This document shows positions 60,722-64,000 of a stretch of 64,000 nucleotides of DNA, in pieces. The stretch is taken from the NCBI RefSeq assembly GCF_011320225.1, contig NZ_JAAOEN010000008.1, positions 178,299 through 242,298 of the forward strand, in the 5' to 3' direction. Within the stretch, counting starts at the first letter, position 1, and each line of letters opens with the position of its first letter. The stretch comes from Phytoactinopolyspora limicola (GTDB lineage: Bacteria; Actinomycetota; Actinomycetes; Jiangellales; Jiangellaceae). The position numbers and the translations under genes were made by a program. Below the pieces are notes generated by a model. The model searched no databases. It was not told where the DNA came from and worked only from the letters and a program-made list of their open reading frames with translations.

Positions 60722-62523
60722 CACGAGCCACCACCGTGCGCGGGGCATCGGAGCCCATTCGCCGACGTACCTTCCTTGCCGCGACGCTCGCCGCCGCAGC
60801 AGCCGCCAGTGCTGCTTGCGGATTCGGCGGTAGCGACGACGGCGGTAGCGCAGACAACAACGACGACAGCGGTGCTGGGGGGAGCGGGGACGAGCCGCAG
60901 CGCGGCGGGACCCTGCGTCAGTCCATGCTTCCGGTGACACTCCTTGATCCCGCCGTCAACGCCAATTACTCCTTCGGGCAGATCATGATGATCGGACTGT
61001 GGGAGGGTTTGGTCGTCGCGGACGCCAACGACCCGATCCAGGTTGTTCCTGGTGTGGCCGAATCCTGGGACATCTCCGGCGATGGCCTGATCTACACCTT
61101 CCATCTCCGGGGCGAAGCGCGATGGTCCAACGGCGATCCGGTGACCGCCAACGATTTCGAGTGGAACTGGAAACGTATTCTCACGCCGGGAATTGCCGGC
61201 GAGTCGAGTCCATCGTATAACCGGGACCGTATCTCCGTTGTTGGTGCAGCCGACTATATGAACGGAGAGATCGATGACTTCAGTAGCGTCGGAGCCAAGG
61301 CTATCGACGATGCCACTTTCGAGCTCACCCTGGAGAAGCCGGATCCGGATTTCCTGATCTACCTATCGCAATTCTGGGCGCTACCTCTACATCCCGCCAC
61401 CGTTGAGCGATTGGGCGACGGGTGGCTGGACCCAGAGAACTGGGTCAGTAACGGCGCATACGTCCTCGACGAGTTCCGGGTCAACCTGGGCGCCGTGCTG
61501 TTGCCCAACGACCACTACTGGGACAAGGACAACTACTACATCGACCGGTGGGAGATCACCTTCAATGACGGTGGCACAACCGCCGATCTGTTGTCGTATC
61601 AGAGCGGTGACCTTGACATCACCGGCCGCATCGAAGATGACCTCGAAGCGGTTACCACCTCTGATGTCGCCGACGAGCTGATGTCCTCAGGGACCAACCA
61701 GTACCGTCACCTAATCGCGTTGAACAGCAGGCATCCAGCACTGCACGACATCAAGGTACGCAAGGCACTGGCCTTAGCGGTCGACCGCGAAGCGCTTGGC
61801 GGGGTAGGTAAGCCGGCGATACCGGGCAAGTCGCTCGTGCCGGGGGATGTCGAAGGGTCGGATGAGGTCCCTGGCGTCGAGTATGACCTTGAGGCCGCTC
61901 AGAACCTGCTCGCCGAAGCCGGATATCCCGATGGCGAGGGAATGCCCACCATCACCATACTCGACTTTCAAACCAGCCCCTGGGTGGAGGCTATCGCCGA
62001 AATGTGGCGTAAGAACCTCGGGCTAAACGTCGTACTCGACATCGTTGAGCTAGGGGTCTATTCCGAGAAACTCAACGTTCCGGTACATCCGGAGGACTAT
62101 GTCGGATTCATGGTGACGAACAACTCAGTTCAGCCGCCGACGGTTGTGGGTGCGGCTTATAACAACTTGCAGCCCATCCGGACGTATGGCATGAATCTCT
62201 CACCGCCTGAGGCTGTCGACGACATCCTCGATGAACTCGGTGCGGACGTAGACACCGCGCAGATCGCCGCGAAGCTAGATGGCAAACGGCACCCGGAGGT
62301 CGAGCAGGCGGTGGAGTTGGCCCGCGAAGCCCTGGCTCAGACGGACCCAGAAGCTAGGACTTCTCTGGCGATCGAAGCCGCCATCGCCCGGGACGAGTCT
62401 TACGTCAGCATCCCCGCTCTATGGGGTGGCTACTTCTTGCTGGTCAAGCCTCGCGTGCAAAACCTCAAGCCTTGGTTCCACACGAGTGTCATGAGCACCA
62501 AGGGTGTGTGGATCAAGCAGTGA
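60718..62523 (+). CDS. ABC importer substrate-binding lipoprotein (family 5)
   Basis: 601 residues, ATG overlapping the ATPase stop. The N-terminus has RRRTFLAAT (Tat-like), a short hydrophobic stretch and a lipobox ending at Cys34 (SAAC), so it is probably a lipoprotein. A Gly/Asp/Asn-rich linker follows. The solute-binding domain includes EPQRGGTLRQSM, VVPGVAESWDISGDGLIYTFHLR and VRKALALAVDREAL. Substrate: oligopeptide, amino sugar or muropeptide by context. Confidence 0.9.
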   Translation: MTRATTVRGASEPIRRRTFLAATLAAAAAASAACGFGGSDDGGSADNNDDSGAGGSGDEPQRGGTLRQSMLPVTLLDPAVNANYSFGQIMMIGLWEGLVVADANDPIQVVPGVAESWDISGDGLIYTFHLRGEARWSNGDPVTANDFEWNWKRILTPGIAGESSPSYNRDRISVVGAADYMNGEIDDFSSVGAKAIDDATFELTLEKPDPDFLIYLSQFWALPLHPATVERLGDGWLDPENWVSNGAYVLDEFRVNLGAVLLPNDHYWDKDNYYIDRWEITFNDGGTTADLLSYQSGDLDITGRIEDDLEAVTTSDVADELMSSGTNQYRHLIALNSRHPALHDIKVRKALALAVDREALGGVGKPAIPGKSLVPGDVEGSDEVPGVEYDLEAAQNLLAEAGYPDGEGMPTITILDFQTSPWVEAIAEMWRKNLGLNVVLDIVELGVYSEKLNVPVHPEDYVGFMVTNNSVQPPTVVGAAYNNLQPIRTYGMNLSPPEAVDDILDELGADVDTAQIAAKLDGKRHPEVEQAVELAREALAQTDPEARTSLAIEAAIARDESYVSIPALWGGYFLLVKPRVQNLKPWFHTSVMSTKGVWIKQ

Positions 62524-62568
62524 CAGCTGAACAGGCTGCCAAAGATGAATGCAAGGAGCAGGGGCAAG

Positions 62569-63804
62569 ATGTCGGACAGTGAAGTTGGAACCTTGGCCGC
62601 GCGAGTTGGAGTCATTGGCACCAGTAAGCGAGCGGCCTCATACTTCCGATCCTTGAGCGATGAGTTGAGAGCCGAGGTGCAAGTTGCTGCGCTAGCCGAT
62701 CCGAACGGAAGTAATCGACGAAAGTTCGAGGAACTCATCTGCCCGGGTTCGACTCCACAGCACTATGGTGATTCGGCGTCGATGTTGGCTGACGGGCCGC
62801 TTGACGCGGTGGTGATCGCGTCACCGAACTCGGTACATGCCGAGGATGCAGAACAGGTCATGTCACGCGGCATTCGGTTGCTCCTGGAAAAGCCCGTGGC
62901 GGTCAGCGTCGAGGAGTGCGCTCGGCTCTGGAATGTGTACCAGCAGCGGCCGGAAACGCAGGTATTCGTGGGTTTTGTGCTCCGCTACACCTGCTTCTAC
63001 GAGAAGATTAAGCAGCTCATCGATGCCGGCTCTCTGGGAGAGATCCTCGCGATTGACGCTGATGAGAATGTAGGAACCTATGTGACGAACGCGTTACATT
63101 CGGGGTGGCGCAAGAACGACGCCATGTCTGGCGGGTTCATTGTTGAGAAATGCTGCCATGACCTGGACATTCTCAACTGGCTCGTTGGTGCCAAGGCTGA
63201 ACGGGTGTTCTCAATAGGTAGACGTACGCACTTTGTTCCGCGGCCGGCGAGTGAACAGCACCCACGGTTCGCCGCTGTGGAGGTTCCCGGAAACAACATG
63301 GATTACGGCGATAAGAGCCTCGAAGCTATGTTTTTCGTCGCGGAAGATTCGTCTCCTTACCAAGCAAATATAGCTTCGCCCGATCACCAATCGGTAATGG
63401 TTGAGTACCAGCAAGGAACGATCTGCACGTTAACCGCTGTCATAGGACAGCCACGGCCAACCCGAAGGATCAGGATCTACGGTAGCGACGGATCGTTGAG
63501 CGGCGACATCGATGAGTCCAGGATATTCGTAGATCGGCCGGCCCGAGTTGGTAACGGATGGACCCGTGAGGAGATTCCGGTCGACGCTCCCTCCAACGGA
63601 CACCACGGCGGAGATGGCGTTATTCGGGAAGCTTTCTGGAACGCCGTAACTGGGCGGAGTGCGGAGGGAAGTCGCGCGGGACTGAAGGAAGGAATCGAGT
63701 CGGTACTCGTCGGCATCGCTGCTGAAAGGTCTAGAGCTAGTGGGCAGCCTGTGATGATGGCGCCCATGCGGGAGGAAGTGTTCGGCCCGGATTTGCTGGG
63801 TTGA
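62569..63804 (+). CDS. Gfo/Idh/MocA-family oxidoreductase
   Basis: 411 residues from ATG 62569 (GGAG upstream; an ATG at 62545 is possible). The Rossmann start is VGVIGTSKRAA; EKP is in RLLLEKPVAV and the catalytic-type His in the VEKCCHDLDILNW segment. The family uses NAD(P) on sugars; the GGFIVEKCCHDLD form is near GH109-like enzymes. With nagA and nagB nearby it may act on a modified amino sugar. The 89-bp gap after it holds nothing clear. Confidence 0.87.
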   Translation: MSDSEVGTLAARVGVIGTSKRAASYFRSLSDELRAEVQVAALADPNGSNRRKFEELICPGSTPQHYGDSASMLADGPLDAVVIASPNSVHAEDAEQVMSRGIRLLLEKPVAVSVEECARLWNVYQQRPETQVFVGFVLRYTCFYEKIKQLIDAGSLGEILAIDADENVGTYVTNALHSGWRKNDAMSGGFIVEKCCHDLDILNWLVGAKAERVFSIGRRTHFVPRPASEQHPRFAAVEVPGNNMDYGDKSLEAMFFVAEDSSPYQANIASPDHQSVMVEYQQGTICTLTAVIGQPRPTRRIRIYGSDGSLSGDIDESRIFVDRPARVGNGWTREEIPVDAPSNGHHGGDGVIREAFWNAVTGRSAEGSRAGLKEGIESVLVGIAAERSRASGQPVMMAPMREEVFGPDLLG

Positions 63805-63893
63805 TGAAAGCCAGCGACCAATATGGAGCAATGTCAAGCTCCTAACGGAAACATTACCTAGCTCTGTTGGTTTATGTGCGTCTGGAGGCTGTT

Positions 63894-64000
63894 GTGGTTT
63901 CTCGTAGGACGATTTCGCGTCGGGCGTTGTTGGGGAGTGCGGCTGCGACGTTGCCGGCTGCGGCGTTGATGGTGGATGCTGCTGGTGCGGTTGGTCGGCG
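63894..64000 (+). CDS. Start of a Tat-exported protein, cut by the window end
   Basis: GTG 63894 preceded by GGAGG (63884-63888). Only 35 codons are visible: SRRTISRRALLGSAAATLPA, with twin arginines and a hydrophobic Ala-rich core, a Tat signal peptide. The G/T-ending codons match those of the DppB-like gene. Its function cannot be read here; context suggests a secreted enzyme that releases substrate for the importer. Confidence 0.65.
   Translation, partial: MVSRRTISRRALLGSAAATLPAAALMVDAAGAVGR

Overview
The window is a chromosomal segment of a high-GC Gram-positive bacterium (Actinomycetota). Codons end mostly in G or C, GTG and TTG starts are common, genes are often coupled by 4-base ATGA/GTGA overlaps, and there are two DUF222/HNH proteins, a SigJ-like sigma factor and many TetR, LysR, IclR and AraC regulators. 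I cannot name the genus. I see no rRNA, tRNA, CRISPR array or intact mobile element. The content fits a catabolically versatile soil or plant-associated organism.

Region 1 (1-12 kb): a pair of convergent secreted beta-propeller/beta-helix paralogs with a shared terminator, a membrane protein, a DUF1772 protein preceded by a 13-bp tandem repeat, a flavoprotein oxidase divergent from a SigJ-like sigma factor, acetyltransferases (one intact, one decayed), a DUF222/HNH protein and an MFS relic. Region 2 (12-14 kb): a divergent NmrA-type oxidoreductase and AraC regulator. Region 3 (13.9-22.5 kb): a six-gene minus-strand operon for an amine or amino acid (PuuC-like aldehyde dehydrogenase, class III aminotransferase, APC permease, unknown protein, NCS1 permease, YtcJ-type amidohydrolase), with a divergent TetR gene and an inverted repeat between them. 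Region 4 (22.5-28 kb): a LysR gene divergent from a tightly coupled FMO-like flavoprotein, RidA, DUF1028 and M20 operon that ends in a wrecked aspartate ammonia-lyase gene. Region 5 (28-35.5 kb): an isochorismatase-fold hydrolase, an ABM monooxygenase, a second DUF222/HNH protein, a copper operon (small membrane protein, CopA, CopZ) behind a CsoR-like operator, and a DUF488-DUF4186 pair.

Region 6 (35.5-49.9 kb) is the largest system. An IclR gene sits between two divergent arms. The minus arm has nine genes: CoxG-like protein, DUF35 protein, thiolase, three molybdenum-hydroxylase subunits, CaiB-type CoA-transferase, enoyl-CoA hydratase-like protein and alpha/beta hydrolase. The plus arm has an alcohol dehydrogenase, aldehyde dehydrogenase, small membrane protein and sodium:solute symporter. 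Similar paired palindromes lie at the head of each arm, so the arms look like one regulon: import, oxidation of an alcohol to an acid, CoA activation, hydroxylation and beta-oxidation-like cleavage. The substrate is not identifiable from sequence.

Region 7 (49.9-52.7 kb): a long nested palindrome, an Eis-type relic, and a TetR-ABC exporter operon with a perfect 29-bp palindrome over its start. Region 8 (52.7-64 kb): an altronate/galactarate dehydratase-like gene divergent from nagB-nagA, then a dipeptide-type ABC importer with fused ATPases, its binding lipoprotein, a Gfo/Idh/MocA oxidoreductase and the start of a Tat-exported protein. Similar CTTGCAG-containing sites precede the three transcription units, which suggests shared control of amino-sugar or muropeptide use. 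The first permease gene has codon use strikingly unlike its neighbours.
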